Numbered from the stretch's first letter, positions 7,565 through 17,048 are shown. The stretch: 32,770 nt of DNA from Bacillota bacterium (GCA_023395555.1 JAEWYQ010000055.1:1-32770); one strand, 5' to 3'. The notes: generated from the letters alone by a model not told the origin. Program-made: numbers and translations.

Positions 7565-8710
7565 CTATACTAAACCTACATAAGAACCAAAGTAGCGGAT
7601 AGCCAGCCCTGCCACCATACCCAGGAAGGGATTTTTGGACCAGGCGGTTACACCAAGGGCGATATAGCCGCTCATGGGACTGTCGGAACCGCTTACCGCA
7701 GAGAGATTCGGGGCAAATGTGAGGGCGAAGCCGATCACGACCAAAAAGCCGGCAATGCTTTGACTGGGGAGATATTTGCCCAGCCGGCCAATAACACCTA
7801 CTAAAATCAGTACACCGGTAACCAGCATGAAAACGATGCCGCAGGCAACGGGCCAGGGGGCGCCGGCTGTGCCGGAGATAATGGCTTCGATAGGCGGGCC
7901 GCCAAACAGGGCGCTGGGGATGTCAGCAAGCGAATTGATCATAGAAAGATGATCAAAGTTCTGTGTGGTGCCGGCGATGCTGGAGGTAATGGCGCCGAAG
8001 GAGATATTTGCGCCGATGTTGAGCATAACAAGGCTAAGAGCTCCGAGGATAACCGTTACGTTAATGGTAGGTTTGATGATTTTAAAATCATGCCAGTACT
8101 CCTTTTTCCAAAAACGCCATTCGCTGCTCATCTGCAATTGGTCCCGTCCCTCTTCCAGTACGGCGGAAAGGTCTACTCTGCGCTTCTGCAAAAACAGGAA
8201 GTCAGCAGTGGATATCACGACAGAGAAGAAGATGGTCCAAACCACCTTATTAGGGCTGTTAACAAAAATGGCATAGGCGGCAATGGCAGTAATGACGGAG
8301 ATCAGCGTAGTACGTTTTTCCTGAGCGAGCATGTCCCAGGACACACTGGCTAAGATCAGTCCCACGCCGCTCATCATGCCGGAAATAATGGCTACGCCAG
8401 CAAAATCAGAGATTTTGGTGACTCCGCCGAAGGCAGAAAGCGTCATCATCAGCAGAGCGGCAAGAAGAATGGAGCTGACATTGTTGCGCATATTCTTCTT
8501 AATGCTGGCTACAGTAATCGTTTCTGCCTGAGCAGAAATCGGAGTTACCGATCCGGTAAACAGGTTGCCAAGGGAGCCTACCAAATAGGCAAATCCGGCA
8601 GGCTTCAGAGCGAAGCCGCGGGCTTCGGCATAAAGAAGTTGGGGTACGCCGTTGATAATGACGGCCGCTACCGCAAGAATAAACGGGCCAAGGTTACTAA
8701 AAAAATCCAT
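7565..8710 (-). CDS. NCS2-family nucleobase permease
   Basis: This is an integral membrane transporter (381 residues) with many hydrophobic segments, for example FILAVAAVIINGV, VAIISGMMSGVGLILA, VTVILGALSLVMLNIGA and FMLVTGVLILVGVIG. The conserved blocks SLGNLFTGSVTPISAQAET near the N-terminus and ALFGGPPIEAIISGTAG are typical of the AzgA/xanthine-uracil permease group, which takes up bases by proton symport. AGGAGG precedes the ATG. The upstream region (8711-8950) shows a weak leftward promoter (TTGTCA, 18 bp, TATATT on the minus strand) and no purine riboswitch that I can recognise. The neighbouring phosphoribosyltransferase suggests purine salvage. Confidence 0.85.
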   Translation of the reverse strand: MDFFSNLGPFILAVAAVIINGVPQLLYAEARGFALKPAGFAYLVGSLGNLFTGSVTPISAQAETITVASIKKNMRNNVSSILLAALLMMTLSAFGGVTKISDFAGVAIISGMMSGVGLILASVSWDMLAQEKRTTLISVITAIAAYAIFVNSPNKVVWTIFFSVVISTADFLFLQKRRVDLSAVLEEGRDQLQMSSEWRFWKKEYWHDFKIIKPTINVTVILGALSLVMLNIGANISFGAITSSIAGTTQNFDHLSMINSLADIPSALFGGPPIEAIISGTAGAPWPVACGIVFMLVTGVLILVGVIGRLGKYLPSQSIAGFLVVIGFALTFAPNLSAVSGSDSPMSGYIALGVTAWSKNPFLGMVAGLAIRYFGSYVGLV

Positions 8711-8950
8711 AAGTTATCCTCCTCATAGTTCATGATGTAGATAATATAACATTATTCAGCCGGATCTGACAATTGGTCACTAAGTATATATACTAATAGA
8801 TATTATTAGATTTAATTATATTAGTCCTTCAAAGTGATTGCTCCTATACAGAAAGATATGATAATATGATTATTATGGAAAAATGGATCAAAGGAGCGTA
8901 CAATTAAGCTTGCGCGAAACCGCAAACAGATCAATATAATTGGAGGACAC

Positions 8951-9418
8951 ATGCAGGGATATAATTGTATTATGGTATTCAGCCAGGATAATGAAAAGCT
9001 ATTATTCTGCAGGAGGACAAAGGACCCTTATAAAGGATTATATAATTTGGTAGGGGGAAAGATCGAGCAAAACGAAGACGGATTCGGCGCGGCCTACCGG
9101 GAATTGGAGGAAGAGACGGGGATAGAGCGCGGCAGGCTTCAGCTGTATCATATGATGGATTTCACTTATTATAATCAAAATTGTTTTGTTGAAGTATATG
9201 CGGGTCAATTGAAAGAGGAGATCCCTTTGCGTGAGGAGCTGCATCCCCTGGAATGGCTGGATATTCATGAGAATTATTTTGACAGCGGCAGGTTTGCCGG
9301 AGAAGGTAATATTGGTCATATGGTAGAGCAGGTAAAAATCTATGGTATGGGACAGAACTGCCTGAACCAAAGGATTGATACGGACACCTCCGGCTTTGGA
9401 ACGGTGCAGCCGGGGTAG
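8951..9418 (+). CDS. Nudix hydrolase (MutT/8-oxo-dGTPase-like)
   Basis: This 155-residue Nudix hydrolase would cleave a nucleoside diphosphate linked to another moiety. The Nudix box is complete at residues 36-58: GKIEQNE, DGFGAAY, REL and EEETGI in order. The N-terminal YNCIMVFSQDNEKLLFCRR and the YNLVGG lead-in match MutT/YtkD-type members. The last roughly 25 residues are poorly conserved in character. TTGGAGG lies 7 nt before the ATG. It is a single-gene unit closed by the hairpin at 9443-9472. The substrate is not deducible. Confidence 0.9.
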   Translation: MQGYNCIMVFSQDNEKLLFCRRTKDPYKGLYNLVGGKIEQNEDGFGAAYRELEEETGIERGRLQLYHMMDFTYYNQNCFVEVYAGQLKEEIPLREELHPLEWLDIHENYFDSGRFAGEGNIGHMVEQVKIYGMGQNCLNQRIDTDTSGFGTVQPG

Positions 9419-9442
9419 AATCATTGTTATGGTAAGCATTTT

Positions 9443-9472
9443 AAAACAGTCATGGATAGCATGGCTGTTTTT
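9443..9472 (+). terminator. Rho-independent terminator after the Nudix gene
   Basis: AAAACAG-T-CATG pairs with CATG-G-CTGTTTTT around a GATAG loop. The A-run and T-run make it usable from both sides, so it may also stop the leftward araC-type transcript. Confidence 0.75.
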
Positions 9473-9485
9473 GCATTACGGTACA

Positions 9486-10496
9486 TTATAATTGATTTAT
9501 CTGACGTTGGCGGTACTCCTTCGGGGAACATCCAAATTCTTCTTTGAATTTCTTATAAAGATAAGTCGTATTCTCATATCCGCTTTGGAAGGCAATCTCC
9601 TCTACAGAAAGCTCCGTATTGCGCAGGAGATTGGTGATTGACCGGAATCTCTGCTTTTGTATTAAATCTTTAAAAGAGTACCCCGTATCCCGTTTTAGAA
9701 TCGTGGTCAGGTAATTGGGATTCATATTAAAAAACGCGGCGGTACTTTTTAAATCACAGCATTTATAGTTGGTTTCAATATATTTCAGAATAGGTACAAT
9801 GGTTGACTTATTTAACTGCAGCTGCTGCAGAGCTTTATCGGCTTCGAATACACAGATCAATTCCAGAAACAACAAATTGATCAGACTGCTTATAATATCC
9901 TTAGAATTCATGGAGGGACTGATGTGCTCACACATCAGCTCTTTAAACAGCATCGTAACGCGCCGGTTATTTTCGGAGTGAAATATAATAAAATTATCAT
10001 GGGTAGTCTGCTTGGAAATGGCATTCACCAGAAATCGGGATAAAATGCTTTCCTCGGAAAATTGGTTAAAAAATGTATCAGTAAAATAGGGCTTGTCCAT
10101 TAAAAGTGTAATTAGAATATCCTGTTCCCCCAGGTTCTCCACGGAATGGGGAGCCTCGGAATCTAAAATAAAGACCTGGCCCTTCTGAAACTTATGGGTG
10201 GTGGAATTCAGTATCGTATGGTCGCAGCTTCCGGAGTACATAAACCCTAATTCGATCCAGGGATGAATGTGGGGGGATACATCCAGAAAACGGTTGGTTT
10301 TCCTCATCATAACAGAGGGATGCGGCGCGTGGGAAAAGGGCGGTACAATATCGGAGGTCATGATATATACCGGCGGATTGTCCGTAGGGGTATGGGGGAG
10401 CTCCGGCATGCCGTCTTTGCAGCGCAGGGCTTTATATCGACTTTCTTCCGGTTCCAGCTGATGTAAGATATTGTCCAGCGTATTATAGGATAGCAT
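9486..10496 (-). CDS. AraC-family transcription regulator with cupin sensor
   Basis: This regulator has an N-terminal cupin-like ligand domain (HIHPWIELGFMYSG, then KGQVFILDSEAPHSVEN, about residues 75-125) and a C-terminal double helix-turn-helix (LKSTAAFFNMNPNYLTTILK and SVEEIAFQSGYENTTYLYKK, ending FGCSPKEYR). The start at 10496 (MLSYNT) is preferred over the ATG at 10514: the promoter at 10529-10557 predicts transcription from about 10522, and AAAGGTG sits correctly before 10496. It is divergent from the two glycosidase genes, so it most likely controls them in response to a sugar. Length (336 residues) is normal. Confidence 0.9.
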   Translation of the reverse strand: MLSYNTLDNILHQLEPEESRYKALRCKDGMPELPHTPTDNPPVYIMTSDIVPPFSHAPHPSVMMRKTNRFLDVSPHIHPWIELGFMYSGSCDHTILNSTTHKFQKGQVFILDSEAPHSVENLGEQDILITLLMDKPYFTDTFFNQFSEESILSRFLVNAISKQTTHDNFIIFHSENNRRVTMLFKELMCEHISPSMNSKDIISSLINLLFLELICVFEADKALQQLQLNKSTIVPILKYIETNYKCCDLKSTAAFFNMNPNYLTTILKRDTGYSFKDLIQKQRFRSITNLLRNTELSVEEIAFQSGYENTTYLYKKFKEEFGCSPKEYRQRQINQL

Positions 10497-10528
10497 AGGA
10501 GGCACACCTTTCATTCGATCTTTAGATT

Positions 10529-10557
10529 ATTATACTTGTCCCCTTATAAAATTTCAA
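10529..10557 (-). promoter_or_regulatory. Promoter of the araC-type gene
   Basis: On the minus strand TTGAAA (10557-10552), a 17-bp spacer and TATAAT (10534-10529) form a near-consensus promoter. The predicted start near 10522 leaves only 8 nt before the ATG at 10514, which favours the ATG at 10496. Confidence 0.7.
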
Positions 10558-10599
10558 TGAATACTGAAGTTTTGATGTGATTTTGCTGTGGTTTTTACG

Positions 10600-10628
10600 T
10601 TGTTGTCCCCGGGGATATTTGCTAGAAT
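10600..10628 (+). promoter_or_regulatory. Promoter of the glycosidase operon with a palindrome in the spacer
   Basis: TTGTTG (10600-10605), a 17-bp spacer and TAGAAT (10623-10628) point rightwards. The weak -35 fits activator dependence, as expected with an AraC regulator next door. The spacer begins with the perfect 10-bp palindrome TCCCCGGGGA (10606-10615), a candidate regulator site. Confidence 0.5.
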
Positions 10629-10675
10629 GATATACAAAAAGTCTATGGTATTGGCAAAATAGCAGGAGGTGTTTT

Positions 10676-13600
10676 ATGTCAGCGAATTATTTGGAGGAGT
10701 TTAAAAATCCGTCATCCATGTTCCGGGGAGCCCCTTTCTGGTCCTGGAACTGCAAGCTGGAGAAAGAAGTCCTATTAAAGCAGATCGATTATTTTCATGA
10801 GATGGGAATGGGCGGTTTTACCATGCATTGCAGAACCGGTCTGGATACGGAATACATGGGCGAAGAGTTTATGGATATCGTGAAAGCCTGTGTCCAAAAG
10901 GCAAAGCAGTTAAATATGAAGGCGTATCTCTATGATGAGGACCGCTGGCCTTCCGGATTTGGCGGAGGAGAGGTGACCAAAGATACGGCTTACCGCAGCC
11001 GTTATATGGTATTTTCCCCCTTCAGCCGGGAGGAGCTGAAAAGCAGCGCCAGTGATTTTGTAGACAGCTCGGCCAGAGGGCAGGCCACGGGTAACGGTAC
11101 CTTTCTGGCGAAGTACGAGGTAACCCTGGAGAACGGTTATCTGAAGGAATACCGCAGGCTGGACGAAGGGGAGACGGGCAGCAATATCTGGTATGCCTAT
11201 ATGGAAATCAGCGGCCCCAGTACCTGGTATAATAACCAGGCTTATGTAAATAGCCTGGATAAAAAGGCAATTGAGCGGTTTATCGAAACTACCTATGAGA
11301 AATATTATAAGGCCCTGGGAGAGGAATTCGGCGGTACGGTTCCTTCTATCTTTACCGATGAGCCTCAGTTCGTACATAAAACAGCTCTTAGCCGGGCGGA
11401 AGAAAAGAGAGCGGTAGTGATTCCATATACCGATGGATTTGAAGAGAGATACCGGAAGGATTACGGACAGAGCTTTCTGGACTATCTGCCGGAGGTTTTC
11501 TGGGAATTGCCGGAGAATAAAGTGTCGGTAACCCGATACCGCTATCATGATCTCATTGCAGAAATATTTGCGGAAGCCTTTTCGGATACCCTGGGGGAGT
11601 GGTGTGATGAGCATCATATTTATCTTACGGGCCATATGATGGAAGAGCCATCCCTGCGTTCCCAGACGGCAGCTCTGGGGGAAGCCATGCGGCATTACAG
11701 GGGCTTTCGGATTCCGGGCATTGACATGCTTTGTGACGGAAGGGAATATACTACGGCAAAACAGGCCCAGAGCGCCGCTCATCAGATGGGGGGCGATCAG
11801 GTAACCAGCGAGCTCTACGGAGTAACAAACTGGGATTTTGATTTCCGGGGACATAAGCTCCAGGGGGACTGGCAGGCGGCCCTCGGTATTACCCACCGGG
11901 TGCACCATCTATCCTGGGTTTCCATGGCAGGAGAAGCAAAGAGGGATTACCCGGCCTCGATCTTTTATCAATCCCCCTGGTACCGCAAGTACAATCAGAT
12001 TGAGACCTATTTCGGAAGAGTGAATACGGCGTTGAGAAGCGGTAAGCCCCAGGTGCGTATCGGAGTGATCCATCCGGTTGAAAGCTACTGGCTGTATTAC
12101 GGACCGGATGACCAGACCAGCTCTATAAGGGAAAAACTGCAGAGACAGTTTGATCAGGTTACGGAATGGCTCCTGTTTGGATTGCTGGATTTTGATTACA
12201 TATCGGAAGCCTTAATGAACACCCTGAAGAAGGAAGCAGAAAACGGATTTGGGGTGGGAGAGATGAGCTATGATACGGTCATTATACCGGGATGTGTTAC
12301 CTTAAGATCCTCAACCCTTGACCGTTTACGTGAATTTATAAAATCCGGCGGAAAGGTTATCGTAATGGGTGATCTGCCTAAGTATGCCGACGGGGAAGAG
12401 AGCGGGCAGCTCCGGTTCCTGGAGGAAGATGCGGTTCGTATCTGCTTTGATAATGCGGAATTGATGAATGCTTTGAAGGAACTGCGGGAGGTTGATCTTT
12501 ATGATGAACACGGGATGCGCAGTAACCATTTATTACACCAGATACGCAAGGACGGAGAGAATAAGATATTGTTCATTGCCAACGGCAGGGGAGTACATAA
12601 CCATGACATTCCGGGAGCACACAATTATACGGTTTCTGTAAGAGGAACCTACCAAGTGACGGTTATGGATGCCATGACAGGAGAAAGCAGACCCTGTGCC
12701 GCAAGCTATAGGAATGGGAAGACGGAATTCGGATACCGGTTCTACCCGGAAGACAGTCTTCTGGTTCATCTTGTTCCAGGGAAGAGAGAAGCTGCAGCCC
12801 CGGAGAATAAGGAGAAGCGGGAATTGAGGGATGCTGGTACATTAACCGGTAAGCATGTCTATCATACAGAAGAACCCAATGTCTTAATGCTGGATCAATG
12901 CAGGTATTCTCTGGATGGGGAAGCGTTCAGACCGGCGGAAGAAATTCTGCGCATCGACAATATCCTTCGCCGGGAACTGGGTTATCCCCTGAAAAATTCA
13001 GCAGTGGCGCAGCCCTGGACGGATACTTCCCCGGAAGAGAATTCCCATCGGTTAAAGCTGAGTTATACCTTTGAGTCGGAAATCGAGGGGGTTCAGGTAA
13101 CATTAGCCGCAGAGACGGTGAAAGGAATGGAAATAAGCTTTAACGGCAGTCCCATACCCACGGAGATAAACGGCTATTATGTGGATAACAGCATCAAACG
13201 GATTGAACTTTCTGAGGTAAAAGCCGGTGTGAATGAATTGATATTGATAATGCCCTATAACCGGAAGACCAATCTGGAATGGTGTTACATCTTAGGGGAG
13301 TTTGGTGTGGCAGCAGCCGGCAACACTGCAAAACTGATCCGGAAACCAGATCAGATCGGCTTCAGCGATCTTACTTCACAGTATTTTCCCTTTTATGGCG
13401 GTAATATGGTTTACAATTGCGAGGTGGAGGCGGAAGATGGGGAGTATGAGCTGGAAATAACTAAGTTCCGGGCACCGTTGATCTCTGTCAAGGTGGACGG
13501 GAAGGAAGCGGGAGATATTATGTTTGCACCGTATCGGATCAACCTGGGACATCTGTCCGGCAGACATGAGCTTCAGATCACTTCCTACGGAAACCGCATT

Positions 13601-13750
13601 AATACCTTTGGGCCGGTGCATTGCTGTGATGAAGGCCTGAGATGGATGGGGCCCGATGCCTGGAGAACGGAAGGCGTCCGGTACAGCTATGAGTACCAGC
13701 TAAAAAGGACAGGAATCCTGGCCGCTCCGAAATTATATAAAAGAGTATAA
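10676..13750 (+). CDS. Large glycosyl hydrolase, GH106-like
   Basis: This 1024-residue enzyme has no signal peptide and is probably cytoplasmic. The N-terminal TIM-barrel region opens with FRGAPFWSWNCKL, then MGMGGFTMHCRTGLDTEYMG and LYDEDRWPSGFGGG. Candidate catalytic acids are in IFTDEPQF (near residue 228) and YLTGHMMEEP (near residue 322). A GATase-like segment follows (VIIPGCVTLRSSTLDRLREF, then GGKVIVMGDLP, about residues 533-565), and a beta-sandwich C-terminus (about 800-1020) with jelly-roll character. This architecture resembles GH106 alpha-L-rhamnosidases and related unclassified hydrolases, but I cannot fix the substrate. AGGAGGTG lies before the ATG. A GH38-like gene follows 55 bp later in the same operon. 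Confidence 0.75.
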   Translation: MSANYLEEFKNPSSMFRGAPFWSWNCKLEKEVLLKQIDYFHEMGMGGFTMHCRTGLDTEYMGEEFMDIVKACVQKAKQLNMKAYLYDEDRWPSGFGGGEVTKDTAYRSRYMVFSPFSREELKSSASDFVDSSARGQATGNGTFLAKYEVTLENGYLKEYRRLDEGETGSNIWYAYMEISGPSTWYNNQAYVNSLDKKAIERFIETTYEKYYKALGEEFGGTVPSIFTDEPQFVHKTALSRAEEKRAVVIPYTDGFEERYRKDYGQSFLDYLPEVFWELPENKVSVTRYRYHDLIAEIFAEAFSDTLGEWCDEHHIYLTGHMMEEPSLRSQTAALGEAMRHYRGFRIPGIDMLCDGREYTTAKQAQSAAHQMGGDQVTSELYGVTNWDFDFRGHKLQGDWQAALGITHRVHHLSWVSMAGEAKRDYPASIFYQSPWYRKYNQIETYFGRVNTALRSGKPQVRIGVIHPVESYWLYYGPDDQTSSIREKLQRQFDQVTEWLLFGLLDFDYISEALMNTLKKEAENGFGVGEMSYDTVIIPGCVTLRSSTLDRLREFIKSGGKVIVMGDLPKYADGEESGQLRFLEEDAVRICFDNAELMNALKELREVDLYDEHGMRSNHLLHQIRKDGENKILFIANGRGVHNHDIPGAHNYTVSVRGTYQVTVMDAMTGESRPCAASYRNGKTEFGYRFYPEDSLLVHLVPGKREAAAPENKEKRELRDAGTLTGKHVYHTEEPNVLMLDQCRYSLDGEAFRPAEEILRIDNILRRELGYPLKNSAVAQPWTDTSPEENSHRLKLSYTFESEIEGVQVTLAAETVKGMEISFNGSPIPTEINGYYVDNSIKRIELSEVKAGVNELILIMPYNRKTNLEWCYILGEFGVAAAGNTAKLIRKPDQIGFSDLTSQYFPFYGGNMVYNCEVEAEDGEYELEITKFRAPLISVKVDGKEAGDIMFAPYRINLGHLSGRHELQITSYGNRINTFGPVHCCDEGLRWMGPDAWRTEGVRYSYEYQLKRTGILAAPKLYKRV

Positions 13751-13805
13751 AAAAGGCATATGAAGAGAGCGGCCGTATCCCCAATATTGAATACAGGAGG
13801 ATTTC

Positions 13806-16187
13806 ATGGAAAAAAAGTTTACGCTTTATTTACTTCATCTTTCCCACACGGATGTAGGGTATACCGATACACAGGAAAAAATGAAAGCTCATCATATTGC
13901 CTTTATCCGGGAAGTGCTGCAGTTGGTCAGGGAGCATCCGCAATTTGTATGGAATTGTGAAAGCTACTGGTGCGTACAGCAGTTTTTAAAAGCAGCTTCC
14001 CAGCAGGAAAAGGCAGAATTTGCTGCTGCGGTGAACAGTGGAAATATCGGTCTTTCAGCCAGCTACTTAAATCTTACGGATCTTGTACCGGCCTATGTGC
14101 AAGATGAGATTATGAAGGAATGTGCTGCCGAGAGAAAAGCAATGGGACTTACGGCAAAGAGTGCAATTACGGCAGATATCAACGGTTACAGCTGGGGATA
14201 TGCTGATATTCTGGCACAAAACGGTGTTGAGAATCTTATGTCCTGTATCCATACACACCATGGATACCATCCCCTGTTTAAGAAACAGGCCCCTTTTTAC
14301 TGGGAGTCTCCCAAAGGGAACCGGGTTCTTTGCTGGAACGGGGATCATTATAATCTCGGCAACGAGCTTGGTATCGCCCAGGCATCCTGGTTTGAATATA
14401 CCATTCAGGACGGAATGTCTTCCATGCAGGGAAGTGATTTTGAAAAAGCGGTCAAACGCATTCATGCCTATGCAGCTTCTTTGTCAGAGCAGGGCTATCC
14501 ATATCCCTTTGCGCCTGTGGCTCTCAGCGGAAACATGACGGATAACTCGCCGCCCTCCCTGAAAATATTGGAGTTTGTTCAATTGTTTAATTCACAGAAC
14601 CACAAGATAGAGTTAAAGATGAGCACCCTGGACGAATTTTTCATGCGCCTGGCCGGTGAGACGGAAGAAATTCCGGTCTACTCCGGGGACTGGACAGACT
14701 GGTGGGCAGACGGTATCGGCTCCACGCCCGCAGACGTGATACAATACCGCAATGCCGCCCGCAGCTTCCATGTGATGCAGAAAATGAATTGCAGAGAGAA
14801 TGTGCAGCTTCACCCCTATTATCATGATGCCTTCCATAATCTGATGTTTTATGGAGAACACACCTGGGGGTATTCTTCCTCCATCACGGAGCCATTCCAC
14901 CCGCAAGTGAATAATTTGGATCAATGGAAACGCTTGTATGCATTAAAGGCCAGTGAAGCTGTGGCCATAATGCGGGAAAAGGTACAGCAATCCCTGGGGG
15001 AAACAGCAATATCATTGCATAAAACGCTCAAATTCCGTGCGGTGAATCCCCATGACATATGTTTTGAAGGGATGTTTACCTGTGATCTGGAGCATTTTTA
15101 TGGCTTTCATTATTTTGATGTCATTGATGATGCCACAGGAGATAGCGTTCCATTCCAGTTAAGCGGGCATTCCAGAGGGCCTAAGATTTGTATCTGGCTT
15201 TCCCTTGCTCCGAAGGAGACCAAGACCTTTGCGCTGAAAGAGCGTCCGGCAAGGCCTCTTGTATCGGCAGGCAGGAAGGCTCCGGCCGGGATCGAAGGCA
15301 TCAATGATCTGTATTGGCGGCTTTGCGAGGATTTAGAAAATGGAGGCTGCATTAGTATTGAGGGAATTGAAAACAATTTCTTTAAAATATCCTTTGAAAA
15401 CGGGAAGGGCATCGGTTCCATTTACAGCAAGCAGGAAGAACAGGAATTGCTCAATACACAGCATCCCTATAATGCATTTACACCGGTTTATGAAGTGACG
15501 GAAAGAGATATGGGAGAGGATTATTTGTGGGTACGGCGCAGCATGGGCAGAAACCGTAAAGCAGTACGTACGCATCGAAGTGCCGGGAAATTGTATGATG
15601 TGAAGATCCTGGAAAATGGGATGCTCTATTCCCGCGCGGAGCTGAAATACCGTATGGATGGTGTACAGGAATGCAGTCTGATTGTTACGGCCTATAAGCT
15701 TGCCCCAAAAATTGATGTTGACTTGCGTGTGCATAAAAACAGTGTTTGGGAGCCTGAGAATTTATATCTGGCACTGCCCTTTATGGCGCAAGAAATATTT
15801 ATTGATAAAGCCGGCGCCATAATGCGCCCCCGTATGGACCAGCTTCCGGGCACATGTGTGGATTTTTATGCGGTACAGAACGGGATTGCCTTTTGCGCGG
15901 AAAGCAGCAGCGTGCTGATTACCACCCCCGATGCGCCGCTGGTTAGCTTTGGAACCTTAAAAGCGCATCCCATTAAGCTGATGGGGGAAGGGGCTGCAAA
16001 CTGCGACGAGGTCTATTCCTGGGTAATGAATAATTTTTGGGAGACCAATTTTAAAGCAAGCCTTGGCGGGTTTTATCAGTTTTCTTACAGTCTGAATTTA
16101 ATGCAGGGCAGCAATACGGCGGAGATCTTTCAGACGGGGGAAGCTCTCAATGAGAGCGTATTACAGTTTTATATGTTTAATGAATGA
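13806..16187 (+). CDS. GH38-like glycosidase (DUF5054-like)
   Basis: This 793-residue protein has an N-terminal alpha-mannosidase-like domain. LHLSHTDVGYTDTQ carries the metal-binding His-x-Asp, WNCESYWCVQQF matches the GH38 pattern, and TADINGYSWGYADIL carries a candidate nucleophile Asp followed by SCIHTHHGYH. The C-terminal half (about residues 400-793) is the beta-rich region of these enzymes. It matches what I recall of DUF5054 proteins related to GH38. No signal peptide is seen, so it probably acts in the cytoplasm on imported oligosaccharides. AGGAGG precedes the ATG. Its stop codon overlaps the start of a 17-codon remnant (ATGA at 16184-16187). No sugar transporter is visible nearby. 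Confidence 0.8.
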   Translation: MEKKFTLYLLHLSHTDVGYTDTQEKMKAHHIAFIREVLQLVREHPQFVWNCESYWCVQQFLKAASQQEKAEFAAAVNSGNIGLSASYLNLTDLVPAYVQDEIMKECAAERKAMGLTAKSAITADINGYSWGYADILAQNGVENLMSCIHTHHGYHPLFKKQAPFYWESPKGNRVLCWNGDHYNLGNELGIAQASWFEYTIQDGMSSMQGSDFEKAVKRIHAYAASLSEQGYPYPFAPVALSGNMTDNSPPSLKILEFVQLFNSQNHKIELKMSTLDEFFMRLAGETEEIPVYSGDWTDWWADGIGSTPADVIQYRNAARSFHVMQKMNCRENVQLHPYYHDAFHNLMFYGEHTWGYSSSITEPFHPQVNNLDQWKRLYALKASEAVAIMREKVQQSLGETAISLHKTLKFRAVNPHDICFEGMFTCDLEHFYGFHYFDVIDDATGDSVPFQLSGHSRGPKICIWLSLAPKETKTFALKERPARPLVSAGRKAPAGIEGINDLYWRLCEDLENGGCISIEGIENNFFKISFENGKGIGSIYSKQEEQELLNTQHPYNAFTPVYEVTERDMGEDYLWVRRSMGRNRKAVRTHRSAGKLYDVKILENGMLYSRAELKYRMDGVQECSLIVTAYKLAPKIDVDLRVHKNSVWEPENLYLALPFMAQEIFIDKAGAIMRPRMDQLPGTCVDFYAVQNGIAFCAESSSVLITTPDAPLVSFGTLKAHPIKLMGEGAANCDEVYSWVMNNFWETNFKASLGGFYQFSYSLNLMQGSNTAEIFQTGEALNESVLQFYMFNE

Positions 16188-16237
16188 CAAAAGCAGAAGA
16201 AATTATTGATCGATTAGAGATATTTGTAAGGAAATAA
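16184..16237 (+). pseudogene. 17-codon remnant coupled to the GH38-like gene
   Basis: An ATG overlapping the upstream stop codon (ATGA) opens a short frame, MTKAEEIIDRLEIFVRK, then TAA. The coupling arrangement and gene-like N-terminus suggest the first codons of a third operon gene lost by deletion or cut by a stop. I do not recognise the family. It could also be chance. Confidence 0.35.
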
Positions 16238-16249
16238 AGCATGGATTTA

Positions 16250-16310
16250 GATGCATGTATTGATGACAGCCCTTAAGCAGGTTATTAATTAATACATGCA
16301 TCTTTTGATT
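16250..16310 (+). terminator. 12-bp perfect inverted repeat followed by T-rich sequence
   Basis: GATGCATGTATT (16250-16261) pairs perfectly with AATACATGCATC (16291-16302) around a 29-nt loop, followed by TTTTGATTTTTTG. It probably terminates the glycosidase operon. The large loop and AT-rich stem also leave room for an operator for the TetR gene that follows. Confidence 0.5.
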
Positions 16311-16430
16311 TTTTGATGGTTATAAACCATGTGACGCCTTATAACTTAGGATTAGACATTGCCGCAAAAGCAAGATACAATATTGAAAATAATTTCAATG
16401 AAACTTATTTTAATAAGAGAGGTGGATGCA

Positions 16431-17021
16431 TTGGCAAGCAGAAAAGAGCAAAAAGAAAAACGGCGGCAAGATATTCTAAAGGCAGGGCTGAGCCTTTTTA
16501 TTCGGAAAGGCTACGGAGCAACTAAAATAAATGATATTGCAGAAAAGGCCGGAATGAGTCTTGGCCTGCTGTATCATTATTTTGAATCAATTGAGGTTTT
16601 ATATGAGGAATTGATCAACATTGCATTATCCGGACGTACAGGTCAATATTTTCCTCAGTATGAGAATCCTCTCGATTACTTTGTGAAATCAGCAAACCAT
16701 ATCTTTGACATGGTTAAGTCTGACCATTATATTGCGGAATTATTTGTGCTGGTAAACCAGGCACAGGGCAATGAGAGCTTACCAAACCATATCAGAGAAA
16801 AGCTGGAACAAAATGATGTCATTACAAAATCAATTCTTACGATTGGAGAAGGTCAAAGCCAGGGAATGATTCGCCAAGGAAATCCTATGGCATTGGCAAT
16901 GGCTTTTTGGCTTTCCGTGCAAGCTTATGTAGAAGCAATTGCGCTTAATCCGGGTATGCCTTACCCGGAAAGCGGTTGGTTTATTGATATATTAAGAGCC
17001 GGTAAGGACCAGGAGAATTAA
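16431..17021 (+). CDS. TetR/AcrR-family regulator
   Basis: This is a one-component repressor. The N-terminal helix-turn-helix is clear (KRRQDILKAGLSLFIRKGY, then KINDIAEKAGMSLGLLYHYF), followed by a helical ligand domain of about 140 residues. The TTG at 16431 is chosen because AGAGGTGG lies at the right distance, giving 196 residues; upstream in-frame ATGs at 16359 and 16398 have no ribosome binding site and would add atypical sequence. It lies 27 bp before a decayed short-chain dehydrogenase and probably regulated it in a common unit. The ligand is unknown. Confidence 0.88.
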   Translation: MASRKEQKEKRRQDILKAGLSLFIRKGYGATKINDIAEKAGMSLGLLYHYFESIEVLYEELINIALSGRTGQYFPQYENPLDYFVKSANHIFDMVKSDHYIAELFVLVNQAQGNESLPNHIREKLEQNDVITKSILTIGEGQSQGMIRQGNPMALAMAFWLSVQAYVEAIALNPGMPYPESGWFIDILRAGKDQEN

Positions 17022-17048
17022 AATAAACATATTTTAGGAGGGAACAAG

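Noticed and set aside
7949..8353. Plus-strand frames inside the permease gene
   Set aside because: They are antisense to a clear membrane transporter, and the translations have no domain or start signal.
8711..8950. Possible purine riboswitch before the permease gene
   Set aside because: I looked for the conserved loop sequences of the purine aptamer and found none; only a weak promoter and a ribosome binding site can be supported.
10910..11908. Long open frame on the minus strand inside the GH106-like gene
   Set aside because: It lies wholly within a well-supported gene, has no ribosome binding site and shows no domain; it is a composition effect of the coding strand.
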